Shown here: piece by piece, positions 19,083 through 30,700 of the stretch
Layout: every line of letters starts with the position of its first letter
Position numbering within the stretch: position 1 is the first letter of the stretch
Assembly (NCBI GenBank): GCA_030248195.1
Contig: JASAND010015508.1
Span: forward strand, 89,272 to 153,271
Length of the DNA: 64,000 nt
Direction: 5' to 3'
Source of the DNA: Trissonchulus latispiculum
Lineage: Eukaryota > Nematoda > Enoplea > Enoplida > Ironidae
Translations under genes and position numbers: made by a program
The notes under the pieces: generated by a model
Database searches by the model: none
Told to the model about the DNA's origin: nothing
The model's input: only the letters and a program-made list of their open reading frames with translations

Positions 19083-20465
19083 GCCTGCCTTCTAGATCCT
19101 TTTTGGTGCTTTCTGGTTGGCTGTTTTCGTTTTTCATTCTCTGGTGCTTTCTCAGCCCCCTTTTTAGCTGCATCTCTATTTTTCCTGATTAATTCTGAGT
19201 TTTGCAGATCTTCGTTTCGTCCTGGATTATCTCGGCCTATTCGCCCCCGGTCCGATCGGAATTATGTGATACGTATTAGATATATGGTTGTGGACCAAAC
19301 TCCCCGTTGGCCTTATTCCAGTCTTCCAAGAAATTAATTAATTAATTAACCAATTGATTAATTAATTAATTAGGAAGTGACTAATTAGATAGTTTATTAA
19401 TTGGTTGTTGTGTTTTCTTCCATTGCTGTGCATCGCATTGAGCCTGCCAGCCATCTTTCAACTGTTGCACTGAATTTGCTTCAATGTACTGTGTTTTAGC
19501 TGCTTAGTGGATTCTATTCTGCTCAATTTAATCATTATCTTAACTCGTGGTCCTTACATGTATGACCTATTATGTATTTGTTGTGAATTTATTTGTTTTC
19601 ATTACAGCTTTGCTTATTTCATTAATTGGAGTTTGAAACTTGACAACTTTTGATTTCTGTGCGAGCTTTTGAGCAAATTCTGAATTGAAGAAAACTAAAA
19701 ATTTGAGTACGTCAACCGTTAAAAAAGAAATTCTTAGCTGTAGCTTTGTTGTTTCAGTTATTTATTGTGGTTGTTCAGTTTTATGTTATATTTTGTGACC
19801 TAAACAGAAAAATTCCAATTTTAATTTTAGTAGTTTCAATTAGGAATTCATTCGTGAAAAGATCTGTGGGTGGACTAAAGGGAAAAAGTAGACGAAGGGA
19901 AAAAACCACATTTAATAGTTATGACTGTTTTTCAAATATCCAAAAGTTTCTTTGGCCATAATCATTCTCATGCGGATTCCGAAAACAAAATTTCCTTTTA
20001 TTTATGTAACTGTAGTTTGCATTATTATTGTTATAGTTTTGTTTAAGGCAATGCAAGAGCACTTGCAGGGTTCTGTTGGCAGAGGACCCTTCCTATACCA
20101 TTTTCACTTGTTGCTATCACTTAATAGAAAGCAGAGATGCACAAAAAGTCAATTTTGGAGTCCTGAAATTTGATATACAAATTCACAAAAAGTCAACTTT
20201 GGAGTCCTGAAACTTGATACACAAAAAAACAGTAATATCAGTAAGATGCAAATATCAAAGAATGGTATCATTTATTTCTTGCTTTTGACTAACATTTTAA
20301 CACCCAGTAAGATTCCTAAATAAGACTCAAAAATGTAGCTAATTATTATTTAGGAGTGGCTTGTGTGCATCTTTGTAGCTTCTAGTGACACTGTTAGTAA
20401 GTTTAAGTTTAGTCTGCACTATTTTGGTTCTTGTTGTGAGAAGAAACTGTACAGTTTTGAGATTC

Positions 20466-20621
20466 AGGTCCTTTTCGTAGGCAAGTTAAAAGAATAGTGT
20501 TAAAATTTTTAAACTCGTTTAACAAAGCAGGCGTGTTTAAATGAACTCTTATACCTAACCCTGTGCGTGAAAAGGATTGAGTTAATTTCAACTCGTTTAA
20601 CTCGCTGCACGAAAGGGCCCT
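20466..20621. mobile_element. Short family-B element (right arm)
   Basis: AGGTCCTTTTCG ... CGAAAGGGCCCT with internal GAGTTAATTTCAACTCG. Mirror of 2,193-2,349. Confidence 0.55.
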
Positions 20622-20793
20622 TAGTTGGATTTTTCATTGTTTTTTGCATTTTTGCAATCTGTCCTCGCAGTTGTATACATTACTTAATGTAATTTTTGAA
20701 GCAAAATCAAAAAGATTCACTTTTCTTTGATCTCTAAAATGATTTTTGAATAAAAATGCAGACACATTTTGCATCAAATTTTCTGCTTAGGTA

Positions 20794-20796
<3 letters not shown>

Positions 20797-20867
<71 letters not shown>
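20797..20867. repeat. AT dinucleotide microsatellite
   Basis: About 70 bases of alternating AT; mirror of 1,970-2,032. Confidence 0.95.
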
Positions 20868-20869
<2 letters not shown>

Positions 20870-21629
20870 CTCTTAGTAGTACTCTATGTAGTACTTTAGA
20901 CTTTCTGTTGTGCCGTGTACGTATCTGCTACATTAGATACTGTAATGTAAATGTAATGTAATGTAATGTACTGTACTGTAGAACATGTTTGAGCAATGAG
21001 GTCAACAATTGAGGTGAACTTTTTCCCTCCGACTGACTTCGTCTGCTCCATTTCCTCTCCTCTAATTCTGTTTACTTTCTTTCTTTCCTCGCGTCCTTCA
21101 GGTGCCTGACACCGGAGCTTCGCGTCGGAGTTACTGTAATGGTTGTAACAGTTCAGCTTATACTGTACAATATCGGTTCTATAGCGAGGTGGCTGAAAGG
21201 ATGTAGCAAGGTCAGAGTGAAATGAAATATGAAGATAAATTAAGAGGACTTTTTCTGATAGTGGCTTAGAAGATTTTCATGTTAAAAGAAGAATTCCTAG
21301 ACGTTTTAGAAGTTACTAATGGGATATGTAGTTTTGTTCGGATTGTTTTGGGTTGTTCTGTTGTTCATGTTCGGATGCCATTGATGATTCCTGGTTATTT
21401 TCTGTCGCTTTTTGTTACTGCAATGTAGATATTTTTATGTTGTCTTATTTGAGAATATATATTGGTTTTTGTCTTATCCTAGCTAGCCTTCTAAGACTCA
21501 CCAACGGGAAACGTTAAGCTTAATTTGCCTAAAGCTGAGCGCTAATAAACTTATGACGTTTCAACAGCAGGAACTGTTACAGATTATCCTCGCTAAGAAT
21601 TCCGAGCGGCAAGCAACCACTATCAAATA

Positions 21630-21653
21630 CTCTTATCTATTATGTACTCTTGA
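21630..21653. repeat. Solo family-A terminus (right arm)
   Basis: CTCTTATCTATTATGTACTC followed by TTGA; mirror of 1,188-1,213. Confidence 0.5.
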
Positions 21654-21676
21654 CACACTAACCAGTCAGGCATCAT

Positions 21677-21682
21677 TTTATT
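21677..21682 (-). promoter_or_regulatory. Poly(A) signal of the myosin gene
   Basis: AATAAA on the minus strand, about 60 bases past the TGA stop at 21,742. Confidence 0.6.
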
Positions 21683-21741
21683 AAAATAAGCTCTAAACGG
21701 TATAACAGAGGGAGGAGAACAAAAGGGAGGGGAGTCTTTCT

Positions 21742-24700
21742 TCAGTAGTGAACTTCCAGTTTCCCGCCTCGGCGAGTATATCGAACCGGATGCGGAAGTG
21801 AGGATCCATGGATCGGCGATCCACCATCCTGAACGGATCCATCCGCATCCGCTGTCGTGTCGTAGCAGCCCAGCAGTGGAGAGCTGGGTGAGCTTTTGAC
21901 GCTGCGAGTCGTCCCAGCGGCGGCTCCAGAGTGGGTGAGACCGGAGGACTGGCCGAGGCCGGTCTGGTGATGGTGGCGCCCGCTCAGGAAACAGCCCGGA
22001 TGGAAGACCCCGGAATCTTCGTCGGGCATCGGTTTGAAGACCAGCTCCAGCGGTTCCTCTTCGCAGGCTACCCAGATGCTAAAATAGGAAGTCACAATTA
22101 TGAGGTTATGCGGAAAACTGAGGATATTATTCTGGGAAGGGGGGAACTTTAAAATTTGCTGGGAAATGTTTTGATTTGCTTTTGAAATTTCTGTTTGAAA
22201 TATTTGAAATATTTTGGCTGTGCGCCAAAAGGGCCAAGTCGAAGATTCGACACCGATAAAGTTTAAGTTTAAGCTTTGTGGGAATTTTTGGCCGCCCTGA
22301 AATTTGTTCCTATCTTCTTTCCTTTTGCTCACCAGACAACTTTCAGTTTCAGGGGCTGTATACTGTATAGTATGTTATAGTAGGCTGTATGTAACAAAAC
22401 TAAACCTACGTAGAGGCAATGTCAACAAAAGGCGGTTTTCCAGTGGCATTCTGAATCACCAGATACAATTTGGCCGTCAATTCCACGATGTGTCTGCATT
22501 CCAGAATAAAGTCGCCTCGATTTTTACTGAGGGCTGCCTAAAGTGCACTGACATAGAGTTTGCATTAATTTAATAAACAACAAAATTCAACCCAAAAGTA
22601 AGTAAATACTAACGAGGGTGTGCGCAAGTGTGCCCATACCCAGTAAGAACAGAGTGTCATAATCCTCCTATTTATGGACTTCTTACTATAGTGTTTTGTT
22701 GGCCGGCCGGGTGGAAAACGGGCGGGCCCGTTGACCGGGCGGCCAAGAGGTGCGCTAGGCCGAACGGCCGGCCAGCCAGCCGTTGAACTGCCGGTAAACG
22801 GCCGGCCGACCGGCCGCACTTATATTTCAGCGGGTAATCAGAATTTCTCAGTAAATCGATTCTATGTCATGCTGATAGTTTCCATATCCTGATTTCTTGT
22901 TCTGGCACTCATGGATCAGCCTGCCGGTCATTTTTAGCCTTTGATTCGTTAGCCGGCCGTTTTTGGCCGGTTGGGCCGTCAAACGGCCGTGCGGTAACGG
23001 CCGGCCCACGAAAATTTCGGCAGGTTAACAACACTATTTCTTACAACAGCCAATATTAAACAAACAGGCAAGATTTTGTGCAAAAAGTTAAGTTTCCGCT
23101 GGACGGACATTTTCAGCACTTGTAAGCCTGCAGCGCAGCTAATTATTTTATGACGAAGCTTTCGTACTTGATAACCACAGAAAGTATACGCGCAAAACAT
23201 TGTCTGAACATTTTAGATAACGTTTGAGGAATTTACTTGATATATCTCTCTCAAACAATATTTTAATAATTCAGCATGACAAGTGTGAACTAACATCCTT
23301 GAGATGAATGACGGCGACAGTATCACAGTAGGGACTGAGTGAGAGTCGCATCACAGCCTGGACGGGCGCTCGCTGCTTCAGCTGGACGCTGCGCGGATCC
23401 AGCAGGATGATCCCAGCCGTGCTCAGCACTAGCAGAGCTGTGCTCACCTAAAATAGGCAGACACGACAGAAAATCATGGGCCACTGAAAGCCTAAATAAA
23501 TTCACCCTCTTTTCGTCTAGTGCAGTGAACGCTCAAATAGTTGAGCTACACCGGCTGGCCATCAGTACAAAAACGTCTACAGCTCATTACTTCTATGGAA
23601 AGAAAGCTCTGGAGTCAGTATTGTTAAGGAAAATAAGGAAAAGTTCGGAATTTTTTTAAAACAACTGAGCCATAGAGGTCCGTCAGTGATAGCAGAAACC
23701 GTAAATTCGAGTCGTGAAATTATGATTTGACTATATTACCTTTCCAGAGGCACGATGAACTTTGGCAATCACATCCGCAAAGACAACGTAGTCATCGTTA
23801 GTCTCAGCAGCGATTTTCCGCCACTTGAGGTTCTGTCGAATCTTCACGTAGTCCCCACGGAATGGATGGCCTACCCTGAACACATAGTAAAACTAGCAAC
23901 ACTACATATTTACCTGTTATGGCTAGAGGGTGTATTGCCCTAGCCACTTTTAGAAGCAAGGCAATAAGGCATTCCAAAACTTTGAGAGTGACGGCCATGG
24001 ATATTTAGTGGTAGATAATACTTGATCTACTATCGGATGTACCGTTAGCGCACAGATCACGGTTCACCAGCTGATAACAGAGAGCTTGCCTGCTGTCACA
24101 CTCTTAACATTATGTACTCTTACCGACAGTCATATCCGAGTCACTTATATACGTACGTCATCTCGTAGCCAGCCTTTTTGTCCTTGAGTAGAACACTGGC
24201 CGTCAGCTTTTCCCTCATCCGAAAGTATTCCTGCTGATCCATCTGAGATCGATATTTGGCACAGCGCCAGCGATGAAAGATGTCTCTGAGAATCTGATCT
24301 GTTGTCGGGAAGAGGATCTGGCAGGGAACGGAGGGCCAGGACCGATCCATGGGCGAAAGAGAGGGGAGGGTATCGCGACGATGCTCCAGATAGCGACGAC
24401 GCTGAAATAAAAAATTAAAAATTAAAATAAAAATGAAAATGAAAAACAAAAATTACATCTATTCAATGATGACTTGTCTTGGGAAATGCGACTAACCAAC
24501 TCTATTACCTGCTATGAATATTGTGTATTAACGATTAAGTCTTTGCTGGTTCAGTACTGTAAGAATAATTCATTCTAAATCGCCAAATACATCTTAAATA
24601 CTAAATTTTTGAATTTATTTTTGAAAAACGTCATGTATATAAACTTACACAAAAATTCCACAGGAATCGAAGGGCAACCTTCGCAGCATGAACTTCTTTC

Positions 24701-27700
24701 AGTTTCTTGAAAGCTTCACGAGCCTAAAACAGACAAAACTACCAAACACAAACTTGATTCTATTCATCATTTACTCAAAAACTGAAAGTTTAGCGTTTCA
24801 ACATATCAGTAGCATACTAAAATTGAGAGAGTTGCATAAACTTTTTGCCGCCTTTTCTTTATGTCAAGTATATATTCCTTTGGTATTTGTCAGAATAAAA
24901 CGCTTTCAAAAGAACTTAAATTCTGGATCTAAAGGAACCTACTAATTTAGCCCTTCCATAAGCCTGCAGTAGAATCGTGAGTCGCCGGAGCTGAAGAAAT
25001 CGTCTTCTGAGGCGGCATCTTCGCCAGAAGGCAGCGATTTTGATCTGAGAGTCGGTCAAATGATCGCCTCGATGTCTTCCATACCATCGACGAAAAACCG
25101 ACTGAATTAGTCGGGCTAGTCGATCAAGTTCAATTGATCGAAGCTTCTCTAAGTGAGCTATCTGAAATGGAAAAACAAACAAATCGTCCTACAGAAAAAT
25201 AAGCAACACCGAAGAGGCAAACGCAAAGCACAATTCACGCTGGTCAATGCTGTTTTAGTTTAAATTTATTGTGCTCTTGAACATAATTCAAATTTTAATT
25301 TAAATTTAAATTTAAATTTTAACGTCGCAATAATAATACTCAAACACCAGCATACTAGGAACATAACATGGTTGCCTTATCAAATTGATTCAGTCTAATT
25401 AAGCGAACAATGCGCTTAACGACAAGAATAGTCTGTTGAATTTAAGCTTATCGTTTCAACGCAGCCCCCTCTTAGAATAGCACAAAAAATAACTAAAAAA
25501 GAAACTATGGACGTACAAGAGCCAAGTCTTTGAAGAATATCTGAGATCGAGCCAGAACGTATTGGGTCTGTGGCAACTTGAGGGATCGAAATAGGCTGAG
25601 GAGACCGTCCCTGGGGGACCCTCTCCATCGCAACCAAATCGATCTGGAGATGATTCGGTATCGAAGAAAACATCGCTGAAGATCTTGACCGTTCACATAG
25701 CCGCCCTGGCCCAGGCAGGATAGCTCCAGAACGCTGAAAGAAAACGAAAAATAAATAATTTAATTAAATAATTAATTTTGTACTAAAATAGACCTGTAGT
25801 TAGTGTTTTAGAACGGCCGGGTTGAACCGGCCAGCGGCCGGCCGCCGGCCACCGAAAAATGTCACCGGCCGGCCGCCGGCCAACGGCCAGCCGGCCGGCC
25901 GTTGGCCGTTCTCAGCCGGCGGCCGCCGGCTGACCAGCGGCTGGCCACACATATTTTTCAGTGTTTGAAGGCAATCTGAGCTAGAAAGTTGCGAACATTT
26001 TTATTATGTATTACAAATTCAATGGAATCGGTTGTTTTTACTTCATATATTTGCAAAAAGTTCACATGCAGTTAGGATTTGTTTTGTAAACATGTGCTGT
26101 TCTGGTCAAATTGCTGTGTCAACTACAAATACTTGTGTCAGGCCGGCGACCAGCCGTCGGCCAACGGCCAACCGGCGGCTGAACGGTCGGACGGCCAATG
26201 GCCGTCCGCCGGCCGAACGGCCAGACACTCAGCCGGGCCGGTCGCCGGCTCAAAAGCCGCCGGCCGGCCGGCGGCCGGCCGCCGGCTTCCCAGCCGTCCT
26301 AAAACACTACCTGTAGTAGAGTAATAATTTACCTACTTATAGGCCTTCAGCTGTTCAGACACATATTCGTCCTCAATCAAGCCAGGTCTTTCTTGAGAAT
26401 TCGGCTGAAACAAGATTGAAGTGAGCAGAAAAAGTTTTCAAAAAGAACAACTATTTTGAATAACAAGATGATAATACAACATTTAATTTACTAACTATTA
26501 ACTATAATTACTTGTTATTTTGTCCTTATTACCTTATGCTTTCTTATTAATAACTATTTTGAGGTAGATCAGTGATCTAGCTTTTATTTTTTCGTTTTAT
26601 TATTTATTTTTCTTTATTATTTGCACTTGTTAGACTTGGTATTTTTAAAGAACGTTGGAACATACTTTGATGCAGATGACCCAGCTGCATTCTCTTTCAG
26701 TTAGCGTTCGAAAGACTGAATTGAGCGAAATCTAAAGCAAACGTTCATTATTAACGTTTATTAATGATTTAATTACTATTAACGTTCACAATTAATCAAT
26801 TAATAAAATACTCAACCAGAATGTGTAAACATCGAAGCATTGATATTTCCCACTTTACCAATTAACACGTTTAATTAATTGCTAAAGCTCTCCAGTAGCT
26901 CAAAAACTTTGCTTCCTTCCTTATTTCATTATAACATTGGAGCAGACGGGCTTTTAGAAGTTAAGACAAAAGAATTATTCACTTGAAATTGCGCAGCAGT
27001 TGATAAACGCTTCGTCAGAGTGGACCAAGAGCTGTCACCTGGAGTTTGAAATTAAAATCACAAATGCACAAATACATAATTAAGCGTTTAGATCATACGT
27101 CAATCGTTAAAACGTATATAATATATTTGTTATATGTATGCTTCATTTAACTTTAATGAAGGATGCTAGTTAAGTTAAAAAGAATCTTTAGATGAAATTT
27201 AAGCAATCAAAATGTTTAAAATACTTAAAATACCATTACCTTCAGGAAAGAGAATTTTGCACAGAGGATTTGAGCTGCGATAAAGGAGATCGCAAAATTC
27301 TCTTTTTAGAATTTCGAAATTTCGAGGTAGGAAATCAGTGGCACTGTACTGAACCTAAAACAGGATAAAAGAACCTAAATTCTTTAACATTAACTATGTA
27401 ATTAATTGCCAAACAAACAGAGTGACGAAACAACTATAAGTTGTGCTTGGGTACCGATTTCACTAGATTTGCTCAATTATTTTTCTTATTTTGGGTAAAG
27501 CCAGGAATACAGAAGTGATACAAGCGTCACACTCTTAGTTATTAGGCTAGGAACATGATCTGCACGATAACGGCCGACACCCTCTACAATTGAGCCAAGC
27601 TCATGACCCATTATTTGGAAGAAAATCATCATACATCAGTAAGATAGTGTCGAACGATAAAGTCTGTCTTTGACAGGACTTTGAATCTGGAATTGCCCTG

Positions 27701-30700
27701 ATGAATCTTCTCGGCAATCACATCCAGAATGTCGCACTGGAGCGGCGGAGGGGAGTTGAGTACCGGTCGAAGATCCAAAGCGGAGAAACAGGAACAGAGG
27801 GCGTTGAGCGTCTCTGAGCTTTCGTCTTCCTGCTGGATCCAAACCCAGTTGACGCACTGAAACACAGACACATCCACAGCTGAAAGCCAAATAATCAAAA
27901 ATAAAATTATTTGAAAACTGCACCCACTTGCAGGTTTCGACCTAGATGGGAATTTGTGTGCGAGTTCGTTCTACAGTGGAATTTCTTTCTTCCAATTCTT
28001 TCCGTTGGCAAAAGGCGATCAGCTAAACTGTGCTATCATGCTCAAATTTTTCAACATTCCGCTCGCCTCCACCTTGTTTTATTGAAACGGTCATCTGTCA
28101 ACGAGTTGGGCTGAAATGCCCTTAAGTTAGTCATTTTGATGAGACTGTGTCTCCGTAGCTCAGTCGGCAGAGTGAGCGTTAGCCTGGTGCGCAAAATGGC
28201 GCGGGTTCGAGTACCACCGGAGGTTAAAATTTTCGGACATTCGGCGATACATGGCTTTCTTTGTTTTTCTTTGTCAAAACCTGGAGCTTACTTCTTGTAG
28301 ATACAGTTCCTGTTCCCTTCGCATTGTCTGATCCAGCAGAAACCAATGAATACGCTCATTCACTGAATTGATCAGCAGCTGCTCAAAACAGTTAACCTAA
28401 AAGTTTATAGAAACTAAAAAAATGAAACTAAATTAACTAAACTAATACATTTACCACATTAACTTTAACCACAGTTTGTTCCAGCGAACCTGGCTTTGTA
28501 GCGCTTCTACCAGGGCTGGTTGATCAAGAAGAAACCAAGGACAAGCCCGAACGGGAGGCGTCAGGCATTGCAGGCTTAGGAACATCGTCCAAATCGTCTA
28601 CGGGACCCCGTTCAAATACCCGGGGAAATTTCAGAGAGAACCCCTCAATCTTTCCTTAGAGCCTGCTTGCTCCCTTTTAGTTATTACAAAACATAAAGTG
28701 TGCTTATTCCCTTACAGACCCGTCTCCCCAGGATGTGAATTTCAGCTTCTAAGCAGGCAATGAAGGTTGAAGACGCGATTCCCGCGGCAATTAAGACCAG
28801 AAACAGTACTCAACTCGGAATCGAACCGAGAGCGCATCCAGCGCAGGGCATTCTGAGCCCAAGGGATCTGTGCTCCCCCGACACACGTTCCAGACCCTTT
28901 TAGATCCAACCAACCAGAAGCAACTACTGTGGGACCGGAGACAGGAGTCCAGTCCGGGTCCTGAGGCAGCCTCGACACATGTAGCGCTTCTACCAGGGCT
29001 GGTTGATCAAGAAGAAACCAAGGACAAGCCCGAACGGGAGGCGTCAGGCACCCTTGTACCCACGAAACCAGGACCTAGAAGAGAGAAGGAAAGATGGAGG
29101 TTCAGCTTTTCACCCACCATTGAAAGTAAAGATTTGGCCCAGCCGGGGATCGAAACACGGCCCTTCTGATCCGGAAACAGACATGCTACCGCAACACCAC
29201 AGGGCCATCAGCTGACCTCCCATTGCAGGCTTATCAATCTTTCGTATGCTTGCTTCCCTTACAGCTTGCTTTGTTTATGAAAATAATCCTGACAACAGAC
29301 AGTATGCTATCTGTGGACTGTGGTGGAGTAAACTTCTCATAGCGAACAGTATCAGTGTATCTTATGTATTATGTACTCTTGCTATTACCACTTGCACTCC
29401 TATAAAGTGCTCATTTTTCGACCGCTGAACACTGGCATGGTCTCACCTCCAGATCATCAAATCCATAGACATCCATGAGACTAAGGATTCGACCGGAGCC
29501 AGAGATCGTGGTGGAGGGATCTCCTCGTCGCTTGAGGCCCAGATTGACTTTCCCAATGAGCCAATGAAAAAGGCGGGAGTAGAGTGTTCGAATCAGGAGA
29601 TCTAGATTACTCTGAGCCTCGTCTGAGCAGAGATCTGCCACCACGATTTCTCCCCGGAGATGAACCTGCTTTTTGAGGAGGGCAAAGGAGAGCACTTCCG
29701 ACTCACAGCCGATCAAGTGGACTAGATCGCTCAGATCTGAAATAAAAACTTTTGTCATTCCAAACGAAAAGGCTACATAGGAACAACGGTTAGCCTTGGA
29801 GTCGGAATATTTAATATTGTCAAGAGAGACAGTTTCTGAAATGCAAAATTTGTTAAGGTGGTGATTCCTTTTGGAGACATCAACTTTGAACCACTATTAC
29901 TCAACCATTACTTGGAGTTAAGAAGCCATTTTTATATAAAAATGCAGCTTAACATTTTCTCTTTCTAATGAATACAACGAATCTAACTTTAGCTTTTGGA
30001 AATTATTTTAGCGCATCTTCGAAGTAATTTAATTTTCCAGATTTTTTGCAGACTAAAGTAAATTTTTTCGTGAGGCATCGGCCACATCATTCGATTCTAC
30101 TATCAAATAGCTGGGGACCCTTTTTTAGTTATTATGAAACCGCTCTTCGTTATAAACAAATTAGCTAAAATGTATGCGCAACCTGGATTCTGCCTACTTT
30201 TCCCAACTTTGGCAAGCGACCACTTTAGCTAGAAAGCAGCAATTGGGACAACTAAAAAAGGGTCCCTTAATATTTTAGTGTAAAACACGCCCAGTAAGTG
30301 GCAACCATCTAGCTTGCATAGTAAATGCTCCACCATCGCTGGAAAAAATTTGGTCATATTTTTGCAAAAACTACATTTTCTATGATAGCAGCGTACGGGG
30401 TACCAGTTAGAAGATTATAGTATCATAATCGAAGCGGATAATCGGTCTCGACGATACCTTAAAATTGACACTCGTAGTTTAATTTTGCGGCTTACGTAGA
30501 GCAAGAAATGGAGGATTATTTGATTTCTGCAAAAATGACAAGTTTTCAACGCCAAAACAGGAAAGTCGACTATATCTCACGATAGCGAAAAGCTAGTTTT
30601 ACATAACGTGTTAACTATCGCTGTATTTACGATAAGACAAAGTAAGTACTAGGACAAATCTTATACGTTTTTAAAGACATTCAAAGAATTGCTTTCATTA

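Larger units (their letters stand above)
19083..21676. other. Convergent intergenic spacer between KANK and myosin
   Basis: Between the KANK stop (19,082) and the myosin poly(A) signal (21,677). It contains TTAA-rich inverted repeats (19,333-19,372), an AT microsatellite (20,797-20,867), a short family-B element (20,466-20,621) and a solo family-A terminus (21,630-21,653). No exon recognised. Confidence 0.7.
21742..24401 (-). other. Myosin TH1 tail exons
   Basis: Four exons (24,157-24,401; 23,740-23,875; 23,295-23,447; 21,742-22,131) carry TH1 landmarks: LLKDKKAGYEM, VGHPFRGDYVKIRQN then WRK, the strand ALLVLSTAGIILLDP, and SLSPYCDTVAVIHLKD. The last exon gives IWVACEEEPLELVFK then a low-complexity tail. 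I placed its acceptor at CTTCCCAG (22,132) because the nearer TTTTAG acceptor would leave the frame without a stop. Confidence 0.75.
28498..29233. repeat. SINE-like cluster with 70-base direct repeats
   Basis: An identical 70-base unit starting GTAGCGCTTCTACCAGGGCT occurs at 28,498-28,567 and 28,981-29,050. CATTGCAGGCTTA occurs at 28,566-28,578 and again at 29,221-29,233, a possible 13-base target duplication. Two tRNA-like segments on the minus strand lie inside. The cluster fills the myosin intron 28,397-29,446. Confidence 0.6.

Noticed and set aside
21742..22078. Shorter terminal myosin exon using the TTTTAG acceptor at 22,079-22,080
   Set aside because: It joins the upstream exon in a frame that has no stop within the exon. 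The acceptor at 22,132 gives phase 0 and an open frame in both arms.
21931..22152. 73-codon plus-strand frame
   Set aside because: It is antisense to the myosin terminal exon.
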